A stretch of 64,000 nt of DNA, taken from contig JBCAQO010000004.1 in NCBI GenBank assembly GCA_039111635.1, positions 744,001 to 808,000 on the forward strand, written 5' to 3'. The position numbers and the translations under genes were made by a program. A model generated the notes under the pieces. That model saw only the letters and a list, made by a program, of their open reading frames with translations. It was not told the DNA's origin and searched no databases. The stretch comes from Heterobasidion occidentale. Lineage: Eukaryota; Basidiomycota; Agaricomycetes; Russulales; Bondarzewiaceae. Every line of letters starts with the position of its first letter. Positions within the stretch are counted from its first letter, which is position 1. This document shows, piece after piece, positions 33,748 to 46,837 of the stretch.

Positions 33748-36700
33748 CGTCGAGGAAAGTATGCGTGTGGGACAGAACTGGAGAAGTGGGGAAGTAAACG
33801 GGGATGGTGAATGAAAGCAGAGATCTTAAGGAGTGGAAGCCGAGGAATTCGCAACCCAAGCACAAGGCCGGCCGCAGTGAGACTGTGTCGGTTCCTGTGC
33901 GTTCCATTCAAAAGCTACCCCCTGTTCTCAGCTAGTTCCCATATATATACTCGGCTTGATGTGATCAAGTCAAGGAATCAATCATGTCATAGGTTGTCTT
34001 AGATAATTTGGCTCTGCACCTCCACCTAGGAGAAGGTCAGTACCAAATTAGCAGGCAGCACATAAAGACAGAGGCAATAGCGCACAGGGCAGTTTTTCCA
34101 GAGTCTACAGGCTGTACTCCTCGAGCGCACAGGTGTGATTCGAGAACACAAAGGCCTGTGTACGTTGCATGTGAAGGAGCTGGTGTACTTGCCGCATCAC
34201 TGATTGGAACAACAAGGCAGTGTCGATTCGGGCAAGATACACGAATCAGTCGCCCAGAGTGGTCATTGCAAGTTCCGATGGGAAACTCGTTCCGCTATTG
34301 ACTCGGTGATGATATCCCCGGGATACAGCTATCGCCTGACAACTGACCTTGTTCGTAAAAGAGGTGGGATAGTGGCTCGAGTCTACTCGCATTGGAGAGC
34401 CGTGCACTCAGGTGCTTCGTCGACCTATGAGCCTTCAGATAAAGAGCCAAGCAAACTTTGCATAGGTATAAGATATTTGAGGAAGGACTGACAAGTCTAT
34501 ACACTCGGACGAGTTCGGCCAAAGCCCAAGGTCTCGAGTTGGCATATATATAGAACTTGATAGAAGAGCGCGGCAAGGATAGCATACCTCAAACGCACAG
34601 TCCCCTTCATTTGAAAGCATAGCATGGAACTCGAGTATTTGGACACAGCCGGGTTGCCAACGGTCCTATGGGATCCGAGAGTCATCGCTGCTCGAGTCCC
34701 TGAGGGATTGTCGCCGCAGCATCAAGATCGCTGACCCTAACCTGAGAAATTGCCGAGTCGTCATCAACGCCGGCGCCGCATATACCGTTCTCTCTCTTCT
34801 CCTTCCCAGTGACCTACGAATCTCGAAAAAAGCGTGCGGTCATTGTGTCCGTGCCAGCTCACCTGCGGGATTCAAGGCTAAGCTCAGCGCTTGAGGATAC
34901 CGTTATAAGAGGTCCGAGGTGGCAAGTGGGCGAGATCTACGTTGCAGGGAGTCTTCTAGTATTGTCGCACTACCGTATCTCCCCACATCATCGCCCCTCC
35001 GTTTGCCATTTAATTCTTCCAAAATTCTTCGCATATATCTGACTGAAAGCACTCTTCACTCATTCTCACTCATGCAATTTTTTTATTTGAACTTCGCATG
35101 TGCTCCTGCCATAACGAGCCAGCGACCAAGGCAAACCCTCGACATTCCTCTTGCATCATTTGCGTCGACCTAGTATTCCCGCGATCTGCACACGGTCAGC
35201 CACTGGCGAGAAAGAGGTTACAGAACACGGGAAGGCGCCGCGCATGTGTGTGTGGGTACGGTCGAGAAAATATCAAAGAGTCCGGGAATCCGTGGTACGC
35301 GCTCTTGTCTATTTTCCTCTTCGTCTTCATTCCTTCCCTTCTTCATTCTCTTTCACGTCGCCTCTGATTAATTCTCATGACGTTGAGTAAATGGACGAAT
35401 TCTGGACTCGACTGGCACGCTGATATGAGTAAACGATTCAGAAGATTTATCGCTTCTGTGCTTCGGGCATCAACTTCAACCACCCAGGAACGCTCTTGCT
35501 CAATCCTCGACATATCGCAAACATGTGTTCGGTATGGTGCATACATGGTACACATTCCCGACTTTGTAAAGTATGATGTAATTCTTCGTTGGACTGCCAG
35601 TTAGCCTCAAACCACGGCGGCCGGTGGTCAAGTTATCCGAAGGCGTTAAAAATGCTGCTTGTCTTCTTTACCTCCAATGGCACTGACGATTCTTGTATAT
35701 CATTCTCCTAGCTCTACAAGTGATAAGGAGGCGTCACGATGCACAACGTGCTCTCGCTTGGCTCCTCACATTCTATCGATCGCTCCGCGTCGTCTCTGGG
35801 CCATGTTTTTGGATCTCTCAACTGCCAGATATCAGAGCAGCATCGATGGAAACGGTCAGGCTTGCTTGTCTAGCGACTCCACACTACGTATCCGTTGCAC
35901 TGATCTCTCCCAACACGTCGGTCAACTTTCGCCCCTTAGCCCCCGCCGAAGCTCTGGAGGGCAACCAAGCCAAGTCTGCGTTGTGCAATGTACATATCAT
36001 GTCAGTGGTAATGGTCGTCTCAAGTAGAGATGGACTCGTCGACCGATATCATATAGCAAATGAAAATAATGAGCATATCACAATATCTCTGAGCTGAGCA
36101 AAAAGGGGAACTCACGACTCTACTATAACAGAAACCTCACCATTTCGTGTTTGCATGTTTGGTCCACCGATGTTTTGAGCCCCATACTGTACCTCCTCGT
36201 CCAAAGACAGGCATCCGCTCGGCTGATCATCTTTGTCATTTCCTATTTTGAGTCGCACTCCACTCCGCTTCGCCTTTTTAGGTGTCGCCATTGTTTTTGA
36301 TCTCGGTTTCGATCAGAGACGTCATGTTCGTCCCCGTGCAAGTTCCATTGGTTCTCAGCCTTTGGATGACCTCTCGTGACTACCATCTTACTGCTCAGAG
36401 ACCAGTTGTAGTTCGTGTTTTGGCTTCTCTGCCGGAGAATAGAGGGCAGCTCAAAATCTTATTCTGCTTCTGATACTCTCAAAGAAATGGTGTAGCTGTT
36501 GATCTGTCCTCGCCATTTCTTTGGCATGTACTATTGTTCTCTACTATCGAGAATCCGTCACTGGAATGGTGCTGTCCTCAGACATGGATTCGACACTGTG
36601 GGCTGTCGAGATAGTGGCACACATGATACATAATGCATAAATGTCATACTGCAACCCTTGATTGCACGAAGCCTCCTAGCCTACATAACTCGCGTCTGCT

Positions 36701-37654
36701 CTCCAGGTGCAGGCGCGCGATGGCGCGCCATGTCACTTCCACTCGACCGCCTCCGAATGCACCTAGAAGGTCAATGCATTGAGTGGCGCTGACATATCAG
36801 GAATTAAAAGAGTAAAGCGTCAACTTTGTGCGGAGGTCTTGAGAAGCAATGCTAAGCCCAAAATGCAAATTAATGAGAGATGCGCAAGAAATTGGTGAGG
36901 GCCAGGACATGCCTAGAGCACAGAATCGAATGTCATATCGTAGGCTGGGTCTTCCGCGCACAATTGAGGCGGTATGACGAGGTGAAGGTAGAGGTTGAAA
37001 GTAATTTGGTGACGCATTGGATGCAGGCAGAGCGCTTTTAAGCATTTTGCTAGCCTGCGCAATCTGCGCATTTCTGCGCATGCAATAAAAGGTCACGTCC
37101 TGAGACGAGGTCTAACGGAGCACAGTCTGGTTCTCCGCAGGCCGCAGAGCGATTAGAGACTATGAATAACGTATTACACCTGCGGATAGATACTTTGCGC
37201 CCGCGAAGCGGGTCAGACGGACGACCGTCACGGTGCTTGGGCACAGGTTGTTCCCTGCGCGGCGGAGCAGGTTTGCTGACCCTGGGATGTGAGTCTGAGG
37301 GGCAGAATTCAGGGAGACATCCTGCGCGCCCAAAGAATGTGACGCGCAGGGGCCACAGAAAGGAACGCGCAGGAGAGTCGTAAGGATGGCAAACATCTTC
37401 ATCAAAAGGACACACATTCTGTGTCTTTGCTTGGCAGGCTATATTGCCACAGCCCGACCACGAGTATGCTCTCGATCACTTGCTATCAGATAAAATCAGT
37501 ATCGGTGGTAGTCCGTCGGGTATTGCCAAGTCCATTGCAAGTATTTCTCATAAGTTCAATGTCACTCCAGATTCCTACTGAACCTGGCACGCAGTCAATC
37601 TGTTATATCTCACAGTCATAAAAGAAGTCGTACCTATAACGCTCTCAGAAGGTC
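33748..37654. other. Large gap without recognisable genes
   Basis: Nearly 4 kb hold only short frames on both strands. A GC-rich block with scattered GCGCAG/CGCGCA motifs lies at 37030-37380. No repeat, RNA gene or coding relic was recognised with confidence. Confidence 0.4.
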
Positions 37655-39747
37655 TCAAGCCGTTGCTCGGATAGCCAATTCTGCAACCTTCGATCGCGAA
37701 GTGAACGTGCACTTGAACGGCAACGGTTGATTGAGGATCGTCGGTCCATCAGACCACTCTCCAGACGGCTCCATCGTCTTTCCGTCCGCATCAACGTCCT
37801 GCGTGATGTTGTAGGTCGCCAATATGGACGCCGCGGCTATCCAAATCGCTGACATGGCGAAGTGGCTCCCGGGCTAGCGGTGGGGTATCAGTACCATCAA
37901 GCAACGGCGAGGTTGTAGTAATAGCCGCAGAGCACGCACGCAGATTCGTCTGCCAAATCCAAATGCCACTTTCGCCGGATCCTTGCATTCAGGGTTTAGT
38001 TTTCCATCAGGAGTAAGGAAACGGCCAGGGTTGAAAGAGGAGGGATCCGGGTATGTTTCTTCGTTGTGCAGGATCGACCTACATGGAGAGTCGATACACT
38101 GAATGCGGTCAGTTTCGTATAGGGAATGCACTGCGCACCAGGTGTTTGCGACCACAAGTGAGCCCTTTGGAATCCAATATCCACGGTATGTGTCATCTTC
38201 AGTAAGTAAATGTGGAACAGCTAGATATGGTATGCTTCGTCAAGTTATTCGGTGAGGTGTTTTCTCGTGTCCTACCGAGTGGCGTGAGGGGGTTATGTCT
38301 CAGTACCTCTCTCACTAGCGCAGTGATATATGGCAATGAGGACTCGTCGTCGAAAGTTGGAAGGACTCCTTGACCCAGGACTTCGTCCAACTCATGCTGG
38401 GCGCTGTTCTGGACCTCGGGATGTAGGAGCATCGCTAAGATCAAGGCAGCCAGGGCAGCGACAACCTAGAGACTTGTGGGTGGATGTCAGACGAGCAAAA
38501 GTCCGTCGCTCACGGTGTCAGTCCCCGCTGCAACGGTCATTCGTTAGGATTAGGCTACATCAATAAAGTGGCGCCCTGACCTCCGTAGCAAGTCACCGCA
38601 ACCTTCTTGATCAAATCCTCTTGGGAGGGGACATCATGCGTCAAATCCATGTTCACCAAGGCCGTTGAGGTGAGAGATGGCGTATATACGCCCATGACCT
38701 TTATAAAGCGTTAAGAACAACATGCGTGAGTATAGCTTTCGCCCTCACAATTTGGTGCTTCGCAGCCTGAAAAGGCTTTTCAGTCATGTGATGTCTTAAC
38801 ATGTTCCAATGCCTTGCTTTTCGTTGGAAACCAGCACCTGGGACCCATTCGGGAAGGTGTTTAACTGTACAGGGCCGATGATCATATTGTCCCTCGCGTA
38901 AAATGCAATGCTCACAAAAAGGCAAGAAATCGACCCAGAAAGCGCCGGGCGCGGTGGCTGTGGTGACTGCATTGACAGCTTCTACGGCGGTGGAAATATA
39001 CGGATCAGCGGCGTCTCCATGAATGCCATATGTAGCGTCCATTATCATGACAGCAGACCAGCTATCCCCACGGTGAGTTTTGGCGAACATTAAAAAGAGT
39101 ATTTATAGCACGCAACTGGTATAGATCATGGAAGAGGTCGGAAGAGCAAAGCAGGCGCCGCAGAAGCTCATGGGTCGCGTTGAGCTGGTGAGGAAGAAAC
39201 CGCGCTGCATCCGAAGGATTCATCGTCTGAGTGAAGATTTTTCGCTGAGCTCGCCAGGCGGCATCGTATGGCATGAACGAAAAACTGGACTTCCATCTAA
39301 CGGCATATATCTGTTGATAAGGTATCGTTCAAGCCAAGTTCAAAAAATGGGTGTACCCCATCAATTCATGCAACATTGTCAGCTGCATTCTGCTCGAATA
39401 TATCAACGACTTTTTCTCCAGCAGGTCGCCTACCAGCTCCGCAGAGTTCAACACAACGATGGATTGACCAGCTGCGCTGAGATGGATGATGTCAGAATCT
39501 ATGTGATGCAGCCTCCGCGTCAAACAGCGTGTAACTTTGGTCCTCGATCAAGAGGCCTACCGAATTCACGGCACCACTTCGCGTAGGTCAGCCACGCTCG
39601 ACCGCTGGGCATATCAAGAAGATTGCCAATCAGCGGAAGCTTCCTTGGGCCAGGGGGCAGTTGCGAGGCTTTTGAGTGGAGCCACCCATAAATGGTATAC
39701 GAGAGTAAGACAATGGCTAGGAGAAAACCAGCGTGCAAGAGATCCAT
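37655..39747 (-). CDS. Cytochrome P450 monooxygenase (intact)
   Basis: Eleven exons (39747-39561, 39498-39357, 39296-39117, 39061-38916, 38864-38749, 38698-38581, 38527-38514, 38465-38276, 38220-38139, 38078-37940, 37873-37655) join to 510 aa. An N-terminal membrane anchor (LLHAGFLLAIVLLSYTIYGW) is followed by the LPPGPRKLPLIGN hinge. I-helix AGTDT is at 297-301, the K-helix ExxR is Glu354-Arg357, and the heme loop FGFGRRICPG has Cys438 as thiolate ligand. The enzyme should sit on the ER and use electrons from P450 reductase to oxidise a small lipophilic substrate. The style matches mushroom CYP families often called O-methylsterigmatocystin oxidoreductase-like, but the substrate cannot be read from the sequence. 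Exon 7 is only 14 nt. No biosynthetic genes flank it, so a cluster role is not supported. Confidence 0.93.
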
Positions 39748-39785
39748 CCGAGAGGCAAAGAGAAGGGAGGGAATGGTCCTGACTT

Positions 39786-39791
39786 CTTATA
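39786..39791 (-). promoter_or_regulatory. TATA-like box of the P450 gene
   Basis: GGTATAAGAAG on the minus strand lies about 40 nt upstream of the ATG at 39747. Confidence 0.4.
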
Positions 39792-42382
39792 CCGGGTTCA
39801 GGCGTTAGTCGCTACGGAACGGAGTCAGAAGTCGCTTTGAGCATGGCCACTGAGTCATCATTCCAACAAGACAGGGCAATCCAGAAAGCAGCTGGACAGC
39901 TTTTGACATGCCGTGAGAAAGTTGATACGGGAAATTGTGGTGGCTGACATCGACCTTGGTGTCAGTGGAGCTGAAAATGGAGATCATTGTACTCTCCTCA
40001 TAATCGGTACAATGACGATGATTGTCTCCTATCCGGAAGAACAAATAAGTATTTTGATGTTAGAGACAGATCAAACACGGGACCAAACAGAGCTCGAATA
40101 AGCAAACAAGGACCACTTTTCGAGACTAGAGGTTAAACAAAAAGTCTTCACAAAGCAAAGCAAGATCTATGTCAACCCCCAGGCTCAACCGGACCCCTCC
40201 CGAAGGCCGGAGGTATGAGGATGCGGTCTTGAAAAGAGATTAGCCGATCCCAACATCCCGAGCTTCGAGGCAATAACAAAGACACTCGACCCAGCCATAT
40301 GGAGACCACGTCGGAGGTTGAAGGAGGATCGCATGCGTTTCTGCCTTTGGGAGACTACCCAGCCACGGCCGCGTTAACGAGCGGCGACCCTTGCCAAGTA
40401 TGACATGCTAACACGCCAGCCATATCCAACCCGCAGCTAGAGCAGGCGATTCAATAAAATCGCGCGGGCACCATGGTGCTCATGCTCAACGAGTTTATGA
40501 ACCCTGCTGCTATCAGCGAGAACGAGAACGCGACGGTGATGTCACTACCGAAAGAAATCGACTTGGTATTGTAGATCCACTGTACGTCGCGGGCGCGGCG
40601 ATCGGTGCAGTTCGAGAGAATCAACTCAATCAGAGACGAGCGCGTGAAGTTGTCCGCGAGGACCAAGCAACATGTGCTCGAGCTGTTTGATCGAAGTTGC
40701 CTGGTGGGTGCGAGAATTGTCCAGGAGCCTGGATTGTCACTGCAAATGGCAAGGAAGTCAATGTGCAAGAGGCAGATGTATCCCAGCGGGAGATGCAGGC
40801 TGTTGTATGAAGGCAAAACGAGCATTGCGGACAACCTCTCACATGCTAGGGCCATCTCATGGCCAGCTAGCGCAATGGAATTTGGACTCACCTCGGCCCT
40901 CAAAATCTCAAACTCAGCCCTCCTGCAGCCTCCTGCGTTTCTCACCAGCGACCTGATTCTCCTCCTAGAACTCGAGATCGTACCCGAACATCACACGAGA
41001 CGCCACACATGTACGGGAAGTGGCAGTGATCTGTATATCATTCGGGTGCGTGTCCACTCTGATAGGCACTTGGCGATGGCCTTGGTGATCTGTTCGATGC
41101 TGCTCCATGGATGATTGGGACATACCAACAAATGGGATTGGGAAATTGAAGAGGTAAAAGGTAGCGATGGTTGAGAGAAAGAGAGACTGATCGTCGTGAC
41201 CGGCCTGCTTATTACATCGTCATGCACTCATGACCTCTCTTCCACCAACCACGTCCATACAGCGAAATTTTCTAGTAATGAGGCTAAGCTACAGTAAGTA
41301 TGAAATCTATCGAATGGGTCAACTGCTGAAGAATCCTGAATGCTTGCCGAATCATCCTCATTTGACGGCGCAGAACAGAACTTCCCTCTAACCACATGCA
41401 CTCCCAATTGCGTTCGCCGTTCTGTGATGAACCTGTACGAGGCTGAAGCAGTGAAGCCACACGGCACAAAATATGCTATTCATGTGGGCTTTCTGAATAC
41501 AAACGGGTGGGCCTGCCGTGTATGAACCTATTTACGCATGGGTTTATCCCTTTGGAAGTTGAAGCTGGGACTACCCATATTTTATCGGGCGTGTATGCAT
41601 CAGTATACATGTCGTATGGCCATCACAATTGAGACTAAGCGGTGGTGCAGCATCGTACTGATCTGCGGCGATGCTTTTGAGAACAGGAACGCAAGACCTA
41701 TACTGCAGACCTGCCACGAAGGAGACAATCTCGGAAACCTCGCTTATTAGATACGTGATTGGAGAGCAACACAGTTAGGTGCAAATCAAGCGTCTCCCGC
41801 AGGTATGTATTTTGCTGTTATCGTCACTCCACCGATGGGTCGTATTTTGACATTATAAGTATCTTGGCTTGGGCAGGTTTCGTCTAGGCAAATCATCAAA
41901 GTTGCTCGGTCGAGGACGAGGCAGAACTCATCAGCTGCATATGCACATAACCTTGTAGGCTGCCCACGCTCAGATCCCTGCGCTGCAATACTCGCGAGGA
42001 CAATGCAGTCCTTCTCGAACAAGCCCATAACGAAGCGCTTCAAGTAGAACTTTATATTACTTCATCACATCGGTAAAAATTCATCGTTTAACGTCCACAC
42101 CTCGTCTATTTGCGTTCTCAGTACTCTTGACTGACTTGGACTGCCAGAGCGCTGGAATTTTCTTCAAGGTTTGCTATCTCACTCTCATGACCACACCTTG
42201 TGCTCTATTCTGATTCATCTGTGCGCGCAGGACAAAAATCTCAAACAGTACAATTTGACCCTCGCTCACTCAGACTCTGGATAGCATCAGGGTCACCTGT
42301 ACTCACATCAATGCAAAGTATAATTGATTCTCTATAAGAATCTCCTAAAATCATACATAACCAAAGGATGCGCTTGAATTCA
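39792..42382. other. Gap without recognisable genes; contains one small mobile element
   Basis: Moderate-length frames occur at 40451-40945 (-), 40605-41114 (+) and 41786-42043 (-). I could not join any of them into a gene or link one to a known family. The only structured feature is the 60-bp insertion at 40298-40357. Confidence 0.35.
40298..40357. mobile_element. 60-bp non-autonomous element with 8-bp target duplication (copy 2)
   Basis: Perfect direct repeats CCCAGCCA at 40290-40297 and 40358-40365 flank the insert. Its sequence matches the element at 29075-29144, in the same orientation relative to the plus strand, differing by a 10-nt block near the left end and about nine changes in the middle. 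It begins TAT and ends GAGACTA. Confidence 0.72.
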
Positions 42383-43299
42383 CTAAAGCCCATAGTGAAC
42401 AAACGGTACCCAACGAACGAAATATCGATCGTTGTACTGGGCGCGCAGCTTCCTGACCACAATGTGGAGGGCTCGAGCAGACTCCGTAGTATCGGGTGCT
42501 GAGCTATCTTCATGACTCTTGAAAAGTTGACCGTAGAACTCGTTCGCGATTATAGGACCGCCATCATCATAGATCGACCTGTTTGTGTGGGTCAAGACAA
42601 GGCAGGGTCGACGCAGGGAGAACACTACTTACCATTTGGTGGCAACTATGCTGCGGAGTCCAGAGAACAGCATCGTCCCTGCGAGATGCATGGCTTCATC
42701 AGGAAGCTGAACGGTACCCTTTGCAGTCTCGCATGCGCTGAGAAAAGCCAAGGAGGCATTCGGCAAAGCCTACGCCATGATCGTAGAAACCTTTAATCGA
42801 CCATCCAGCAGAAGCGCACTTTCCAAAGGATTCGATAGATCTTGGACGCCGTGGCATGCGAAGTGAGCGATAGACGCTCGAGGGAGATGAGAGAGAACCG
42901 TCTCTACTTTGGATGGCGGAGAGCCGGCCACACCTAGCTTAATGAGACAAGGGCGGAAACGTGTCTCTCGATTTGACGTAGTTCTTCACGAGTTTAGGTT
43001 AATGCGACCTGGCCCCTGGCTTCAGGCTGTATGGCAACCAGCATCTTGAACGGATCTAAACACGATATAGGGGGAATGAGGAGAGAATTCAGCGAAGGTG
43101 TGTACGACGACACCATGTAATCCGATATATCCTCGACGGCTCCTGTGTTCGTGTCAGACGCATAAATCCCAGCTGCATGAAGCGGAAGAAGAGATAATGG
43201 GCCGGTCAAGCACCACCACACGCGTGGTCTTCGTGCCAAGACTGACCATCTTTTACATTCATCATAGCGCGCACTGCACTGCATCGCTAGCAATCTCAT
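42383..43299 (-). pseudogene. Orphan CHAT protease domain relic (catalytic half)
   Basis: Read on the minus strand, the sequence gives RPRVWWCLTGPLSLLPLHAAG, then ISDYMVSSYTPSLNSLL, REELRQIERHVSALV, IAHFACHGVQDLSNPLESALL, ASLAFLSACETAKGTV and AMHLAGTMLFSGLRSIVATKW. After an intron (42632-42579) comes the usual C-terminus ending FVRWVPFVHYGL and TAG at 42383. Both catalytic residues of CHAT are visible: His in HFACHG (near 42860) and Cys in SACETA (near 42735). TAA at 42994-42996, a frameshift between about 42910 and 42930, and a TAG before ALPNASL break it. No TPR region precedes it. It is just the part missing from the TPR-CHAT gene at 29721-33747, in the same orientation. Confidence 0.85.
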
Positions 43300-44420
43300 T
43301 CGCTTGTCTCCTGTGTTTCATGCACAAGCCCGAAGTACAGTGTGGACGGATCTGCAGTAGTTACAGTGGATAATGCCATTTTTGGTCGAGTCCGCACATA
43401 TGAAACAGTCAGCGGTTCGTTATCGACCATCTAACGACACGCTTTCGCCATTGACCAGTTGTTTACACGGTAGCATCGGCAAGCATTTTCGCTAGCAACT
43501 GTCTTGTAACAGCATAGCCACATGAGGCTCGCTTGATCGCTCCACTATTGCTTTGTCTCCTGCTTCTCATGCCATTGTCCTCTTCATGAAGAAGCTCATC
43601 AGACGGTGCTCTAGGCCTTTGCCATGCTCAACCAACACTGCAATTGCTGGCATTCGAGACACTGAATAAAATTTCGAAAAGAACGGGTTCAAGAAGGTAC
43701 TGCCACACATGCTGTCATGCCTGTCTCAGAGTCGTATTTCCAAGCCCAGTCAAAGGTCGCAAAGGTTAGCGATCCACTTGATGAGTTGGTCATCAAGTCG
43801 AATCGCATATCCGGCGTTGGAGCGCCAACCGGCGGCTGGAAAAGGCTGTGGCTTTTAGCATTTCGATCAAAGCAATGGGTACACTGTATCACTGTAACTA
43901 AACATGTGCCAGCCCAATACGGCTTCTGCATCGTTGGTAACTTCACCCGCGTGGTTCATCTGCTTCATCTGGTCTGTTTGTTTCGGACCCACCTCCCGGA
44001 ATGTTGTGTATATGCACCTTGTGAATTGTACAGACGGATCTCGGTTGCCATAGTGGACAATACTTGGTGTCTTCACATTGGGTTAGCGGACCTCGGTCCG
44101 TCACCAACATCTGAGAATGATCGATTAAGTTCTTGCCAAACTTTCATTCGGGTGCAAACCCCTTGAAACGTCAGTATACACGAGGCTTGCGTGTCTTTAC
44201 CTTTGCTTTGTTTTCTGTAGATACGGCAATGAGAAAATTTACGTAGAAGTAACTCGATCAGTCCAGATGAATGTATGCAGACTGCCTCTGGCATCGGCAA
44301 GCCACGTTGGACGGTACCGCGGAGTTTAAACCACGATGTGGCAAAGCGAACACGCCTCGGTCACGACTTCAACGTTGGTGGCAGTCAGCATGATTAACGA
44401 ATACTGCGGCCCTCCAGTGA
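43300..44420. other. Unassigned stretch upstream of the CHAT relic
   Basis: Frames of 70-150 codons exist on both strands (for example 43717-44166 +). Weak resemblance of AVLVEHGKGLEHR near 43610-43650 (-) to the TPR-CHAT linker is not strong enough to extend the relic. Nothing else was recognised. Confidence 0.3.
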
Positions 44421-44430
44421 GTATTTAAAC
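44421..44430 (+). promoter_or_regulatory. TATA-like box
   Basis: GTATTTAAAC lies about 65 nt upstream of the ATG at 44491 of the FunK1 copy. Confidence 0.4.
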
Positions 44431-44490
44431 TAGGGTCGCTTGCCTAGTGAGTATCCTTCTCATCATCCCTCGCTATCTGCCACTCACGGA

Positions 44491-46837
44491 ATGTCACAAC
44501 TCCCCCATCTACAGAGCTCGCCAGTCAATAACAAAAAAGTCATCAACAGAGCATTTCTCAAATGCAAAACCTCTCTTGGCTGCATTCGACTATAAAGTAC
44601 TTGTTCGGGAGATGAGGAATCAATTCATTGGATCTATGCCCCCCAGCTCTTTCCTGAAAGAGTTCTTGCCGAGGCTTGAACAAGAACCGACCCTGCCCAG
44701 GGGTTACCACACTCTGTTTGCCAATCTTGAGGTTGGAGACGGTTTCGAAGAGAGATTTGTACGTGTTCCAAAATATCCATGGTTTTGTGCGTCTGTTGAC
44801 TTGCTCCTGCACACCGCAGGTACAAATGGTCGAGACAGCGGGGCTGTGCCCTGGTCTGGTCCTCGTCGACACACATGAGAATTACGACGCGAAGTACAAG
44901 CGGGCACCTGACATCTCAGTCTACAAAGATGTTCATGGCCAGCCCAACACGACTTCCGCCTGATGGAGTTCCATATCGAGCGCAAGACGTTACATCAAGA
45001 CCCGTTCGACGATCTACCGCCGCGTGCAAAGAAGGCGCTTCGCGACAAACACGTCTTTGAACACAACACCTCCAAGTCCAATCATTCCCGTGGCCAGATC
45101 GCTTCTTACACAGCCGCACAATTCAACTCTCAAGCTAGGACCTTCTCATTTTCTATCATCTTCATAGATCAGTTCGTTCGGTTGATTCGCTGGGATCGAG
45201 CGGGAGCTGTGGTTACCAACCGTTTCAACTGGAAGAACAAGCCTCGAGACTTAGCGTTGTTCCTGTGGAGGTTTGCGCGTTCTTCCGATTCCGTTCGTGG
45301 CTATGACACCTTGGTGTCAATTCCGACGGAAGACGAGATTCGACGTGCCAAAGTTGCTTTAAAGCAGCGGGCTCTTGAAGTTGCAATGGCCCAAGGTGGA
45401 ACCGAAAAAGATATCCTGAAGCCTCCGTATTCGTCAGATGAGACGTTTCAAAAATTTCGTGTCGTCGATGATGGCCCCAACCGGAAGGAGCATTTCTTTG
45501 TGGCTTCTTCTCCACAGTGGTGTACCAACAGTCCCACCGGTAGGGGCACGAAAGGATACGAGGCACTAGACGTCGACACGGGTAAAGTGGTGTATCTCAA
45601 AGATAGCTGGCGCTACATTGCGGAGGGATATGAGAAGGAGGGCGATACTTATCGGCATCTCATAGACAGCAAGGTCGAAAGAATTCCGCGTCTAGTTTGT
45701 GCTAGTGACGTCGAGGGACATGAGACACGCACTCATGAGTTCCTTGGGAAAAGATGGTGCTGTCGTACATCTGCAGTGAAGCATCATGGACACCATCGTT
45801 TGGTGCTTGCGGATTTGGGACGTCCTTTGAGTCAGTACATTTCGACGAAAGAGCTTTCCCAGGTCATGTCAGATGCCATCGAAGGTGAGTCCACATTCGA
45901 TATCGCGCTTTCTTTCGATTGATCATGGCATGAAATTGTAGCCCACCAACAGGCGTATGACGCGAAAGTATTGCATCAAGATATTAGCGGTGGTAACATC
46001 TTGATCACGAACGAGGGTCGTGGCCTTCTTATCGACTGGGACCTGTCTCGGAGACAAGTAGGCGACGCGCCTGTGGCCAGATTGAGGACGAGGACTGTGA
46101 GTCTCCATTCGTTCATTGTGCTCTTGTGCCGCATTTACTAATCGATCTCTTAGGGTACCTGGCAATTCATGTCTTGTGCCCGTCTTTTTAACCCTGGAAA
46201 GCATAGTCACTATTTCTGGCATGACCTCGAATCCTTCCTTCATGTTTATCTCTACCACACTATCCTTTATCAAGCAAGCAAGATTCCTGAAGAAGATTAC
46301 CTATGGATTATCCCCCAGTTCGGGAAGTTTTTTGACGGGTTCATTGCTGCACTGACAGGACCAGACATCGGGGGAGAGCTCAAGCTTGCGTACTTCCAAC
46401 CCTCTACCACATGTTTTCCTCAAGACACCTTATCGAAATTCCTCAATAAACTGGTGGTCGACATCATCTCCGATCTTCGGCATCTTTTTATTCCAATCTA
46501 TGCGCTCCGAGCGGCAAGCGATAGGTACCTCGCCGCAACGCTTCCCTCCGTGAAGGAGGCTCAAGAAAGCCTCAGGTCATCGAAATTGCTCCTCGATATC
46601 TTCAAATCCAAGTTCCCAGAAAAGGGCTGGACTGACGACAAAAGCGACGGCCTGTTCGGGAAACCGCCCGTGATTAAGAATGCCAAGCATCTCAGCAAAC
46701 GAAAGAGCGGAGATGCGGAATTGGACGACAACAAAGGTGGACGAAAAAAGAAGTCTCGACAATCCCAAAATGTATCACGCGAAGCGTCTACTCTCATCTT
46801 TTCTACCATTGACGAAGCATCCGATGTCTTTAATTGA
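44491..46837 (+). pseudogene. FunK1 kinase copy with two single-base frameshifts
   Basis: Four exons (44491-44758, 44820-45884, 45942-46096, 46154-46837) mirror the intact gene at 24528-26953. Exon 1 is 268 nt where the intact copy has 267: the A-run at 44533-44538 has one extra A, and the frame stops about 18 codons later. Exon 2 has lost a base near 44955, between GQPNT and FRLMEFHIERK, so its length is a multiple of three where the intact exon leaves one base over. Elsewhere every motif is perfect: [46 protein letters not shown] and GTWQFMS, with an open basic tail. Translation could restart at an ATG near 44612 but would still meet the second shift. This is a very young pseudogene, or one or both shifts are sequence errors. 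Confidence 0.8.

Noticed and set aside
37655..39747. P450 as part of a secondary-metabolite cluster
   Set aside because: No synthase, transferase, transporter or cluster regulator lies nearby; the neighbours are gene-poor gaps and CHAT relics.
40451..41114. Possible membrane-protein gene on either strand
   Set aside because: Overlapping frames on both strands, no splice model, and none of the motifs of the two membrane-protein subfamilies in the window.
43717..44166. A 149-codon plus-strand frame
   Set aside because: No homology that I can recognise, and comparable frames on the other strand. It is not better than chance.
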